In this document: in pieces, positions 1-5,887 of the stretch
Position numbering within the stretch: position 1 is the first letter of the stretch
Layout of the letters: each line of letters opens with the position of its first letter
DNA from: Faecalimonas sp.
GTDB lineage: Bacteria > Bacillota > Clostridia > Lachnospirales > Lachnospiraceae
Direction of reading: 5' to 3'
DNA length: 14,555 nucleotides
NCBI GenBank assembly: GCA_020024645.1
Contig: JAHHTN010000052.1
Location: 1-14,555, forward strand
Position numbers and translations under genes: made by a program
Notes under the pieces: model-generated
Database searches by the model: none
Seen by the model: only the letters and a program-made list of their open reading frames with translations
What the model was told of the DNA's origin: nothing

Positions 1-18
1 TAATTATTCTGATAGTGC

Positions 19-72
19 CCAAGTACTATTTCGTTGTAAAATTTGCTCTCAAACTATTTCTGAACAATATTT
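19..72 (-). repeat. Distal attachment site: displaced original leuS 3' end
   Basis: This segment aligns with 5888-5943 with roughly 80% identity by eye over about 55 bases. The best-conserved part is a 17-bp core (55-71 against 5926-5942) with one mismatch. On the minus strand the codons from 74 to 54 read I-N-I-V-Q-K-stop, the same as the LeuS C-terminus but with synonymous changes (GTT for GTA, TAG for TAA). The simplest reading is that this is the former chromosomal end of leuS, cut off when the element integrated and supplied a replacement end. Confidence 0.75.
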
Positions 73-125
73 ATATCTACTCGAAAATGTTGATTTTACG
101 CTGTTTTTCGCTATCCATCTTCTGA

Positions 126-150
126 TTTACTCCATTTTTACTCCAAATTT
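126..150 (+). repeat. Direct repeats TTTACTCCA, candidate integrase arm-binding sites at the int end
   Basis: There are two copies of TTTACTCCA (126-134 and 137-145), with ACTCC starting at 129 and 140, exactly 11 bp apart. The second overlaps the integrase stop codon. The same motif occurs three times just inside the other end of the element. Tn916-type integrases bind short direct repeats inside each end through their N-terminal AP2-like domain, so an arm-site role is a reasonable inference. Confidence 0.6.
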
Positions 151-1351
151 AAGCCAATATTTTCAGTTCGGCTACTTCTTCTTTTTTCTTTTCTTCAGAA
201 ACGTGCGTGTATAAATCGGTTGTCATTGCCAGCGTGGAATGACCTAAAAGTTTCTGTACTACCTGTTGGTCTACTCCATTTTCATAACACCTTGTAGCGT
301 ATGTATGTCTCAGAGTGTGACAGGTAAACAGTTCAAATATCTTCGGCTCTCTCTTTTCTTCCTTTGCCAATTCAATCTCTATTACATTGATTTTTGCCAC
401 ATAGTCTTTGATTGCACTATTGACGTTATAATAATAAACTGGCGAACCGTCTGAACAGGTAAATACCAAATTTTGAAATTCTTTGTGCTGTTTCCATATC
501 AAGTGTTTCCACATCTTCTGTTCCATCTGCTTTATCTTCTGATTTTGCAAAATCTCATATACTTCATCTGTCATAGGAATCACACGATTACTGGATATGG
601 TTTTTGCAGTCGTATAAAAAAACTTTGAACCCTCAACAGGACTGGAAGCCTTTGAATAATGAATTGTCTTATTGATTATAATTTCTCTTTTTTCAAAGTC
701 ACAATCTTCCCATTTTACTCCAAGCACTTCTCCAATCCGACAACCTGTTGTCACAGCAAATTTCAGAACATTGATGTGTATATAAGAAGAAGCAAATGTA
801 AAGAATTTCTCCTGTTCTTCTTTTGTTAATACACGTCTTTCTTTTTTCACTTCTTTTGGCATTTCCACACCGATACAAGGATTTTTTCTAATGTATTCAC
901 TCAATACCGCTTTATCAAACATATCGCTTAACATAAATCTGATATTTGATACCGTTCCATGTGCAAGACCGCTGTCTATCAAGCCATTCAAAAACTTTTG
1001 AATGTGATATGTTTTAATATCCTGCAAATACATCTTTCCGATAGAGTTCTTCACTCTTGAATTGTAGTAACTGTGGTTTTTATATATCGTAGTCATTTTG
1101 ACTGTTTTCTTCTTATACAACTCCGTCCACGTTACATACCATACGTTTAAAGTGATACTTTCGCCATTGCCATTCAAACCATGTTCATCTTCATAAACTG
1201 CTTCCCGCAACTTCCGTTTTAATTCATTCAGCTTAAAATCATAAAGCGTTTTACGTTTCCCTGTTTTGCTTGTAAATCTTGCAATATAGCGTCCGTCTGC
1301 TCTCTGTGAAATTCCCTTACCGAGTTCTTTGCCCTTTAAATCTTTACCCAT
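149..1351 (-). CDS. int: Tyrosine recombinase/integrase, Tn916 Int type
   Basis: This 400-residue site-specific recombinase would catalyse integration and excision of the element. The N-terminal part (about 14-60, GISQRADGRYIARF then a TGKRKTLYDF strand) matches the AP2-like arm-DNA-binding domain of Tn916-family integrases. The core-binding SAM-like domain covers about 65-165 and the catalytic domain about 172-390. All expected catalytic residues are visible: R205 in TTGCRIGE, K250 in the TTAKT strand, H345 and R348 in HTLRHTYAT, H371 in LLGHS and nucleophile Y381 in DLYTHV. The length is normal for the family and the gene looks intact. The ATG at 1351 follows AAAGGA at good spacing. It lies at the end of the element next to att, with its own consensus promoter overlapping the end of the xis-like gene. 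The chromosomal target inferred from the repeats is leuS. Confidence 0.95.
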   Translation of the reverse strand: MGKDLKGKELGKGISQRADGRYIARFTSKTGKRKTLYDFKLNELKRKLREAVYEDEHGLNGNGESITLNVWYVTWTELYKKKTVKMTTIYKNHSYYNSRVKNSIGKMYLQDIKTYHIQKFLNGLIDSGLAHGTVSNIRFMLSDMFDKAVLSEYIRKNPCIGVEMPKEVKKERRVLTKEEQEKFFTFASSYIHINVLKFAVTTGCRIGEVLGVKWEDCDFEKREIIINKTIHYSKASSPVEGSKFFYTTAKTISSNRVIPMTDEVYEILQNQKIKQMEQKMWKHLIWKQHKEFQNLVFTCSDGSPVYYYNVNSAIKDYVAKINVIEIELAKEEKREPKIFELFTCHTLRHTYATRCYENGVDQQVVQKLLGHSTLAMTTDLYTHVSEEKKKEEVAELKILA

Positions 1352-1408
1352 ACCAACTTTCCTTTCTTCTACTGAAAGAAATATGGTAAAGTAAATATTT
1401 CAATTTTC

Positions 1409-1437
1409 ATTATATCGACACCCCATTTTCTTTTCAA
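1409..1437 (-). promoter_or_regulatory. Promoter for int
   Basis: Read on the minus strand there is TTGAAA (1437-1432), a 17-base spacer and a perfect TATAAT (1414-1409). It starts inside the last codons and stop of the xis-like gene and lies about 60 bases before the int start codon. This gives int its own transcription independent of the ydcP-mobT promoter. Confidence 0.7.
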
Positions 1438-1613
1438 GCCCTTTTACATTGATATTCCAGCCATTCATCAAGTAATTTCTTATTTGCATACAACCGATTA
1501 CCAATGCGTACTGTAAATCTATTTTTCGGATTGTTCAACAGTTCTCTTGCCTTTGTTTTCCCAATCCCCATATACTCACAAAATTCATTTATATTTAATA
1601 ATGCTTTCTCGAT
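1434..1613 (-). CDS. xis: Xis-like excisionase (small HTH protein) without a canonical start codon
   Basis: This open frame of 59 codons ends at the TGA at 1436-1434. It reads ALLNINEFCEYMGIGKTKAR, then ELLNNPKNRFTVRIGNRLYA, then NKKLLDEWLEYQ. That is the pattern of small winged-helix excisionases of Tn916-type elements: a helix with a conserved G-I-G-K, then a wing with R-I-G-N-R and a K-K-L-L-D-E-W helix. It lies between the mobT-like gene and int, where xis normally is. The frame has no ATG, GTG or TTG before residue 15; the only in-frame ATG (1571) would give 45 residues and lose the first helix. A strong AAAGGGGG lies 7 bases before an in-frame ATC (1613-1611), so either a rare AUC start is used or the start codon has been lost. 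TTG at 1617 is out of frame. Its function would be directing excision together with Int. Confidence 0.6.
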   Translation of the reverse strand: MEKALLNINEFCEYMGIGKTKARELLNNPKNRFTVRIGNRLYANKKLLDEWLEYQCKRA

Positions 1614-1617
1614 ACAA

Positions 1618-2700
1618 TTACCCCCTTTCCTCTAATCTTCTTGCTTTTATATAATCATCATACAACTGCTTTTGTGTGATATTCATTTCTCCATTTTTTA
1701 CAAGATTACCAATATAATCTCTCTGCTCTATCTTCCCAACCTCTGCAAACAGCTTCAAAGACGGGGCAACATACTTTTCCAACCACTCCCATACCTTTTG
1801 CAGACTTTTCTTCTTTGGTTGCATGGTAAGTTTCACCTTGTCTATATCTTTCATCAGTTCCGCCCACGCTTGATAGGTTGGATAAAGCCTTTTTCGTGTT
1901 GTCATGCTGTCTGTCGGCTTTTCTAAAAATCGTATTTTGCTGTTCAACACTTCCATTGCCAGTCCTGCCACATCTCTATGTCTCAATAATTCCTGTACTA
2001 CACTTACTGCCATTTCCTGCCGAAATCTCAACTCATATCTATTCCAATTTTCATCTAATTCTGTTCCATACTTTTTATTCTGCTCATATCCCTTTTCATA
2101 AAATACCAATCTCAAATTACTGGCTGAACTGCCAAGATAAAGACTGCCACCTTTACTCTGAAACACTTCCTCTTTCAGTTCTCCCGAGTCGTGAAAATCT
2201 ATCTCCCGTAGTTTTGTAGAAAGCAATCCCTCTTTTGTCCGTACAATCAAATCGGGAATACTCAAATACGGTTTTCTATCGTCGATTGCCAAATCAATCC
2301 GAGGAACATTGATGTGATACTGACAAACTCTGTTTAAGAAATCAAACCATGTTTCCTCATTGAGTTGTAAGAAATTCTCATAGTTGCGACAGCCTTTCCC
2401 ACTCATTAAAATCTGAAAGCCTTGATACTGTGCATTTCCTGTTGGCTTTAGCACCTTGATATTATCGAAGATTGCCACAACCTCATGTCCTGCAATCCCC
2501 TTTTCATAACCTGTTACCGTCATAAGTTCCATAGGTATTCTTAACACATCTTCTATGACTGCTTCTAACGGAACTTCCTTAATGGTTATCTGACACCAGT
2601 CTATCAAAGCACTTAATTCTTCTTTCTGCCGTATTACTCCCCTGTTAGTGTAGGGGAGTTCTGGAAGAAAACCTCCGCTTCTTTCTTCCAAATTTATCAA
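1618..2700 (-). CDS. Replication initiator / MobT-NicK-type relaxase (Rep_trans family)
   Basis: This protein of 360 residues (or 357) is related to the rolling-circle initiators of the Rep_trans family, which includes Tn916 Orf20/MobT and ICEBs1 NicK. These nick the element's oriT and start rolling-circle replication and transfer. Visible family motifs are PRIDLAIDD (133-141, metal-binding region), GSLYLGS (185-191), the FYEKGYEQ segment (200-207) and NRYELRFRQE (220-229). Y188 in GSLYLGS is a candidate catalytic tyrosine by position, not proven. The longest frame opens with TTG at 2700, only one base after GGAGG; TTG at 2691, ten bases after, is a plausible alternative start. It follows the ydcP-like gene by 86 bases rich in inverted repeats and ends just before the xis-like frame. 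Length is normal and nothing appears broken. Confidence 0.85.
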   Translation of the reverse strand: MINLEERSGGFLPELPYTNRGVIRQKEELSALIDWCQITIKEVPLEAVIEDVLRIPMELMTVTGYEKGIAGHEVVAIFDNIKVLKPTGNAQYQGFQILMSGKGCRNYENFLQLNEETWFDFLNRVCQYHINVPRIDLAIDDRKPYLSIPDLIVRTKEGLLSTKLREIDFHDSGELKEEVFQSKGGSLYLGSSASNLRLVFYEKGYEQNKKYGTELDENWNRYELRFRQEMAVSVVQELLRHRDVAGLAMEVLNSKIRFLEKPTDSMTTRKRLYPTYQAWAELMKDIDKVKLTMQPKKKSLQKVWEWLEKYVAPSLKLFAEVGKIEQRDYIGNLVKNGEMNITQKQLYDDYIKARRLEERG

Positions 2701-2712
2701 ACCTCCTTATTT

Positions 2713-2772
2713 GCAATGGCGTTGCCATTGCCCTGCCCTCAACCTGCCGTTTGGTACGTCAGAACGAGGGCA
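2713..2772. repeat. Inverted-repeat cluster upstream of the relaxase gene, candidate oriT/nic region
   Basis: There is a perfect 8-bp inverted repeat, GCAATGGC (2713-2720) and GCCATTGC (2724-2731), with a 3-base loop. Beside it is a second repeat, TGCCCTC (2734-2740) and GAGGGCA (2766-2772), separated by 25 bases. The location just upstream of a MobT/NicK-type gene is where oriT lies in this family. The sequence does not show the C-rich nic hairpin I associate with ICEBs1/Tn916, so the assignment rests on position and symmetry only. The small hairpin could instead affect translation of the relaxase. Confidence 0.35.
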
Positions 2773-2786
2773 AGAACTTTGACCGC

Positions 2787-3116
2787 CTACATAGTTTTGT
2801 TTGAAACAGGGCGGATACCTTTACAGGTAATCTTCTCCACTAATACAGGGAAACTTCCTCTCTGCACATAAGGGGCATAAACTGGTTCTTCCAGTTCCAC
2901 TACAGCATAAGGCTCAATCTTTGGAAGTTCCGTTGCTTCCAAGCGAATATCGACGCTGTTCCCAAGTTTCATGCTTCCAAGATGAAGTTTTAAGGCTTCC
3001 ACTTCCTCTGTTTTCTTTTTACTGTCTTTGTCATAGCGGTAACAGTTATCCGCACCCATAAAACGAAGTTCTCCAAAGGCTTCTTTTACCTGTTCTTTTG
3101 TTAATGTAATCTGCAT
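2787..3116 (-). CDS. YdcP/DUF961-like conserved element protein
   Basis: This 109-residue soluble protein lacks signal or membrane segments. The pattern FGELRFMGADNCYRYD, a KTEEVEALKLHLGS segment, then an acidic VELEEPVYAPYV stretch resembles the small YdcP/DUF961 family encoded at the start of Tn916- and ICEBs1-type transfer operons (Tn916 Orf22/23). Those proteins have been linked to helping rolling-circle replication or transfer, but the role of this one is unknown. The ATG at 3116 follows AAAGGA at six bases. It is the first gene of the transfer-side operon, transcribed from a consensus promoter whose start is covered by a palindromic operator. Family assignment is by remembered pattern; gene reality is near certain from promoter, ribosome site and context. 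Confidence 0.7.
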   Translation of the reverse strand: MQITLTKEQVKEAFGELRFMGADNCYRYDKDSKKKTEEVEALKLHLGSMKLGNSVDIRLEATELPKIEPYAVVELEEPVYAPYVQRGSFPVLVEKITCKGIRPVSNKTM

Positions 3117-3192
3117 ACACGTTCCTTTCTCCCCGTTGAACCGACAGGGCAGTTTCTCATATTTTCATGTTCATATTACGACGTCGTTTATT

Positions 3193-3210
3193 GTTCAGTT
3201 ATTTCTGAAC
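3193..3210. promoter_or_regulatory. Palindromic operator GTTCAG-N6-CTGAAC
   Basis: This is a perfect 6-bp inverted repeat with a 6-base spacer, beginning about eight bases downstream of the minus-strand -10 box of the ydcP-mobT promoter and so overlapping or just following the transcription start. A matching half site, CTGAAC, occurs at 3289-3294 near the divergent repressor promoter. The obvious candidate ligand is the XRE protein encoded at 3366-4049, by analogy with ImmR in ICEBs1. Confidence 0.65.
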
Positions 3211-3218
3211 CTAATTGT

Positions 3219-3247
3219 ATATTATCATAGTCGTATTCGTTTTGCAA
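3219..3247 (-). promoter_or_regulatory. Promoter of the ydcP-mobT-xis operon
   Basis: On the minus strand there is TTGCAA (3247-3242), a 17-base spacer and TAATAT (3224-3219). The expected start is around 3212, at the edge of the palindromic operator. The leader to the first start codon is about 95 bases. Confidence 0.7.
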
Positions 3248-3288
3248 TATAAAGTTTAGTTTTTTATAAACTTTTTATTTTCTTTTTT

Positions 3289-3306
3289 CTGAACTTGTGG
3301 TATAGT
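3289..3306 (+). promoter_or_regulatory. Candidate extended -10 promoter of the XRE repressor gene
   Basis: TGGTATAGT (3298-3306) fits an extended -10 (TGN-TATAGT). No good -35 is visible, only a T-rich stretch. An operator half site CTGAAC (3289-3294) lies just upstream of the -10, which would allow autoregulation. The start codon follows about 60 bases later. Confidence 0.4.
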
Positions 3307-3365
3307 GTCCTTAGATAATAAGATATGAGAAGTTATAACGAGATATGGAAAGAGAGGGTTTTTAG

Positions 3366-4049
3366 ATGAATACAATCGCAGAGCGGATTAAATTTGCCAT
3401 GAAAGCAAAAAATAAAAAACAGGTGGATATAGTCAAAGATACTGGTATCAGCAAAGGGGCTTTCAGTTCCTATCTTTCAGGGCAATACAATCCGAAAGCC
3501 GATAAACTGGAACTGATTGCTGACTCTTTAGATGTAGATTCGCGTTGGCTTTACGGAGAAAATGTGCCTATGGAAAATACACAAAAAAATGATACTGCCC
3601 TGCAATATGTCTTTTACAACAACACCTGCTCCGAGTATCTTCTTGATGATTTAGACGATATGTATATCGCAATGAAAACACAGTATTCTGCTCTCATTCC
3701 ACGCTTTTATGTCCTTGTCAACCGTAGCGGAAATGAAGTACACATACTGCCATTATTTTTAAGAGAGGATAGTTCCGAGTTCTACGAATGTCCGTCCGAC
3801 TTTTTCCACACAGACAGACACAGCGTTTTTACAAGAGATTTTGACAGTATCAACGTAGAACTTTCAACTGCCACAATTTACTATTATGGAATTGATACCA
3901 AAACTTATGAGCCGAAAATTACCATGCTGTCCTACTCACAGGCTGACGACTACTTTTATATCGACAACGGAATACAGGACGATCATATCAAGGCATTTAA
4001 AAAGGAACTGGTAAAAGAAGCACTCTACTTAAAGCATAACGCCCAGTAA
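3366..4049 (+). CDS. XRE/cI-like transcriptional regulator, probable element repressor
   Basis: This 227-residue protein has an N-terminal XRE helix-turn-helix at about 4-62 (AERIKFAMKAKNKKQVDI then TGISKGAFSSYLSG, followed by a DSLDVDSRWLYG segment). The C-terminal 150 residues are not a recognisable S24/LexA peptidase or IrrE-type domain; they are acidic and aromatic-rich (PRFYVLVNRSGNEVHILPLF). The ATG at 3366 follows GAGAGGG at suitable spacing. The gene diverges from the ydcP-mobT operon, the position occupied by the repressor in ICEBs1 and phage-like switches, and a palindromic operator lies between. The likely job is to keep excision and transfer genes off. What signal relieves it is unclear: no protease domain and no adjacent ImmA-type anti-repressor are present. 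Confidence 0.8.
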   Translation: MNTIAERIKFAMKAKNKKQVDIVKDTGISKGAFSSYLSGQYNPKADKLELIADSLDVDSRWLYGENVPMENTQKNDTALQYVFYNNTCSEYLLDDLDDMYIAMKTQYSALIPRFYVLVNRSGNEVHILPLFLREDSSEFYECPSDFFHTDRHSVFTRDFDSINVELSTATIYYYGIDTKTYEPKITMLSYSQADDYFYIDNGIQDDHIKAFKKELVKEALYLKHNAQ

Positions 4050-4055
4050 CAGACA

Positions 4056-4092
4056 AGAGGACTTGCAAGGTTTCTGACCTTTCAAGCCCTCT
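4056..4092. terminator. Strong hairpin between convergent regulator genes
   Basis: Arms of 16 bases (AGAGGACTTGCAAGGT and ACCTTTCAAGCCCTCT) pair at 14 of 16 positions around the loop TTCTG, seven bases after the stop of the XRE repressor gene. The symmetry suits a terminator serving transcripts from either side, but no T-run follows on either strand, so this may be an intrinsic pause or another structured element. Confidence 0.45.
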
Positions 4093-4126
4093 GCTGTATC
4101 ATGGTACTGTTGGCTGTGTCCGTTCT

Positions 4127-4172
4127 GTCAAGGACTGCCCTACGGCGTATCGGCTTCGCCTTGTTCCTTGAC
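4127..4172. repeat. Inverted repeat GTCAAGGA / TCCTTGAC in a GC-richer intergenic segment
   Basis: GTCAAGGA (4127-4134) and TCCTTGAC (4165-4172) are perfect inverted copies. Between them lies GGCG-N9-CGCC (4144-4160), so a longer two-tier hairpin is possible. It sits just downstream of the membrane XRE gene's stop codon, and base composition differs from the AT-rich regulator genes on that side. It could be a terminator-like structure or a leftover of a longer ancestral ICE; I do not recognise a specific family. Confidence 0.4.
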
Positions 4173-4176
4173 TTCA

Positions 4177-4629
4177 CTACATTTCTCTCAACTTTTTAGA
4201 AACTATGAAATTACAAAGAAATGCTACCGCTACAATAATAAAGCAAATGATTGTACACCATACAGGTACTCTCATATCTAATTGCACTCGTAACAAAATC
4301 GTGATTGCTAAAAATACAGCTCCCACAATTTGTATAAAGTCTAATATCTTTTTTTGAAGTGTCTGTAAATGCTTTTTATCTTTTATTCTTTCAGATTTCC
4401 ATATTCCATAATTTACTTGAATATCATTTACATCTTCATCTGATATAAGTTCATCCATACTTACATCTAATTCTAATGCCAGTTTTTTTGCCGTAATCAA
4501 ATCTGGACATCTTGAACCATTTTCCCACCGACAAACTGTCTGCCTTGAAACATATAACTTATCTGCAAGTTGTTGCTGAGTGAGATTTTTTTCTTCTCTA
4601 AATTTTTTGATATTATCATTTAATGCCAT
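4177..4629 (-). CDS. XRE-family regulator with two C-terminal transmembrane helices
   Basis: This 150-residue protein has an XRE helix-turn-helix at about 6-60 (NIKKFREEKNLTQQQLADKL, VSRQTVCRWENG, a LALELDVSMDELI segment) followed by a short charged linker and two hydrophobic helices (about 95-114 and 121-143). This architecture, DNA-binding head plus membrane tail, is common in Firmicutes and usually of unknown signal. The start is placed at the ATG at 4629 because it begins directly at the HTH and follows AGAGG at eight bases. The frame also continues upstream to an ATG at 4722, four bases after the MerR gene, which would add a hydrophobic 31-residue leader, less likely. It lies 97 bases after the MerR gene on the same strand and may be cotranscribed with it. 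No transporter or target operon is adjacent. Confidence 0.75.
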   Translation of the reverse strand: MALNDNIKKFREEKNLTQQQLADKLYVSRQTVCRWENGSRCPDLITAKKLALELDVSMDELISDEDVNDIQVNYGIWKSERIKDKKHLQTLQKKILDFIQIVGAVFLAITILLRVQLDMRVPVWCTIICFIIVAVAFLCNFIVSKKLREM

Positions 4630-4726
4630 ACTCCATACCTCTCTTTCATTCACATCATATAACGATAGAACCCAAAATAAAAGTACCAGTATGTATTTCT
4701 TTTGTTTCCATTTTGGTAACATCTGT

Positions 4727-5578
4727 TTATTCCAAGTTTTCTACACCATAATACCGATATATCGCTGAACCAATGTATTTTGTAACCCCTTTTCCGTACT
4801 GTTTATCTGTGTCTTCTTCCAACTTAGAATGATTCAAATAATCTTTAGCCATTTCTAGTAATAATACTTTTGCATTATCCATTTTAAAAAGTTTTTTACA
4901 ACTTTCCCCCAATCTTTTTACTGCTTTCATTGACATATCTTCATCTGAACTTTCCATTGCACAAGCAAACTGTTTATAAATCAAGTCCATCTCATTTTTT
5001 TGCTCTGTAACTTCTTCTCTAGTTCCTGTTGAGTTCAGACTTGCTTCTACTGCTTTTTCTTTACTTCCATATATCTTAATTAAATGCTCACATGCCTTTT
5101 CATCTTTAAAGCCTTCCGCAACAGACTCTTTAAACTTCTCAATATCTCCATAATGCTCGATAATTATTTTCTTGTCTTCTTCACTCATGATTTTTAAAGA
5201 ATGTTGTATTATTTTTTGAATATCATCTTCATTAAATGTTTCAAAACTCATCTTATCCTCTCCTTTCAACACATCAGAAATCAATTCGATAATACCATTC
5301 AAACGATTCCGTTTCATTTCTAGCATCATTTTCTGTGTTTCAAGAATCTTACGATTATCACTTTCAGAATCCTTCATAATTGCTTTTATTTCTGACAATG
5401 GAACTTCCAGTTCTCGAAAAAACATAATCTGACGTAATTTTTTCAATGACCTTTCATCATATAAGCGGTATCCTGCTTCTGTTACTTTAGCAGGTTTTAA
5501 CAAATTAATTTCATCATAGTATCGTAATGTTCTTATGCTGATTCCTGTCAGTTCTGATACTTCTTTTACTGTTTTCAT
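4727..5578 (-). CDS. MerR-family regulator with TipAS-like effector domain
   Basis: This 283-residue protein has an N-terminal MerR winged helix at 1-70 (KEVSELTGISIRTLRYYDEI, AGYRLYDERSLKKLRQI), a dimerisation coiled coil at about 75-110 and a helical C-terminal domain (about 120-275) resembling the TipAS drug-recognition domain of TipAL/Mta regulators. Those activate promoters after binding diverse, often cyclic or thiopeptide, compounds. The ligand here cannot be read from sequence. The ATG at 5578 follows AAAGGAGG; the upstream in-frame ATG at 5599 overlaps the -10 box and is rejected. The promoter has the long 19-base spacer typical of MerR control, so autoactivation is likely. No multidrug transporter is next to it; the only same-strand partner downstream within the element is the membrane XRE gene. 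Confidence 0.8.
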   Translation of the reverse strand: MKTVKEVSELTGISIRTLRYYDEINLLKPAKVTEAGYRLYDERSLKKLRQIMFFRELEVPLSEIKAIMKDSESDNRKILETQKMMLEMKRNRLNGIIELISDVLKGEDKMSFETFNEDDIQKIIQHSLKIMSEEDKKIIIEHYGDIEKFKESVAEGFKDEKACEHLIKIYGSKEKAVEASLNSTGTREEVTEQKNEMDLIYKQFACAMESSDEDMSMKAVKRLGESCKKLFKMDNAKVLLLEMAKDYLNHSKLEEDTDKQYGKGVTKYIGSAIYRYYGVENLE

Positions 5579-5597
5579 AAGTCCTCCTTTCCATTTC

Positions 5598-5628
5598 ATC
5601 GTAAACCGTTACGTTACTAGAGAGTCAA
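5598..5628 (-). promoter_or_regulatory. MerR-type promoter with 19-base spacer
   Basis: On the minus strand there is TTGACT (5628-5623), a 19-base spacer and TACGAT (5603-5598). The spacer contains tandem GTAAC-GTAAC and an imperfect dyad. An overlong spacer corrected by DNA distortion is the hallmark of MerR-activated promoters, and the MerR gene starts 20 bases downstream. Confidence 0.65.
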
Positions 5629-5686
5629 GATGTTTTTTCTATTTTATCACAAATTCAATAAAACTGCCCCCTACTTTTACAAATGA

Positions 5687-5726
5687 GAAATGACGTAAAT
5701 AATGTTTCCACTACCTACGCCATTTC
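5687..5726. repeat. Inverted repeat near the leuS-side end of the element
   Basis: GAAATGACGTA (5687-5697) and TACGCCATTTC (5716-5726) pair at 10 of 11 positions with an 18-base loop. No T-run follows on the minus strand, so it is a poor terminator. It lies 20 bases from the first arm-like repeat and could bind Xis or another accessory factor. Function unknown. Confidence 0.4.
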
Positions 5727-5745
5727 TTATTACATCTTTGAAATA

Positions 5746-5791
5746 TTTACTCCATTTTCTTTCAACTTTTACTCCAAATTTACTCCATTTT
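5746..5791 (+). repeat. Direct repeats TTTACTCCA, candidate integrase arm sites at the leuS end
   Basis: There are three copies of TTTACTCCA, with ACTCC beginning at 5749, 5771 and 5782: spacings of 22 and 11 bp, i.e. two and one helical turns. They match the pair at 126-150 in sequence, including the alternation of TTTACTCCATTTT and TTTACTCCAAATTT. Between these and att (5792-5887) no gene is seen, only AT-rich DNA with a small GGTAT-N6-ATACC repeat (5815-5830). Confidence 0.6.
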
Positions 5792-5887
5792 AAAAATCTG
5801 TTACAATATTTTGCGGTATTCTACGATACCTTTTCTTTGAAGAAAAATGTCTGCAAACCTTAATTTTCAGCGAACTTTTCAATATTT

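Noticed and set aside
1672..2219. Plus-strand open frames opposite the relaxase gene
   Set aside because: Shadow frames of a protein with clear Rep_trans motifs on the minus strand.
4630..4722. Longer start of the membrane XRE gene at 4722 with a hydrophobic leader
   Set aside because: A hydrophobic leader before an intracellular DNA-binding domain is implausible and the ATG at 4629 has a better site. Coupling to the MerR stop is possible but weaker.
5579..5599. Upstream ATG for the MerR gene at 5599
   Set aside because: It overlaps the -10 box of the MerR-type promoter and lacks a ribosome site; the ATG at 5578 follows AAAGGAGG.
5687..5726. Rho-independent terminator for leuS
   Set aside because: The hairpin has an 18-base loop, no T-run, and lies about 200 bases beyond leuS inside the element.
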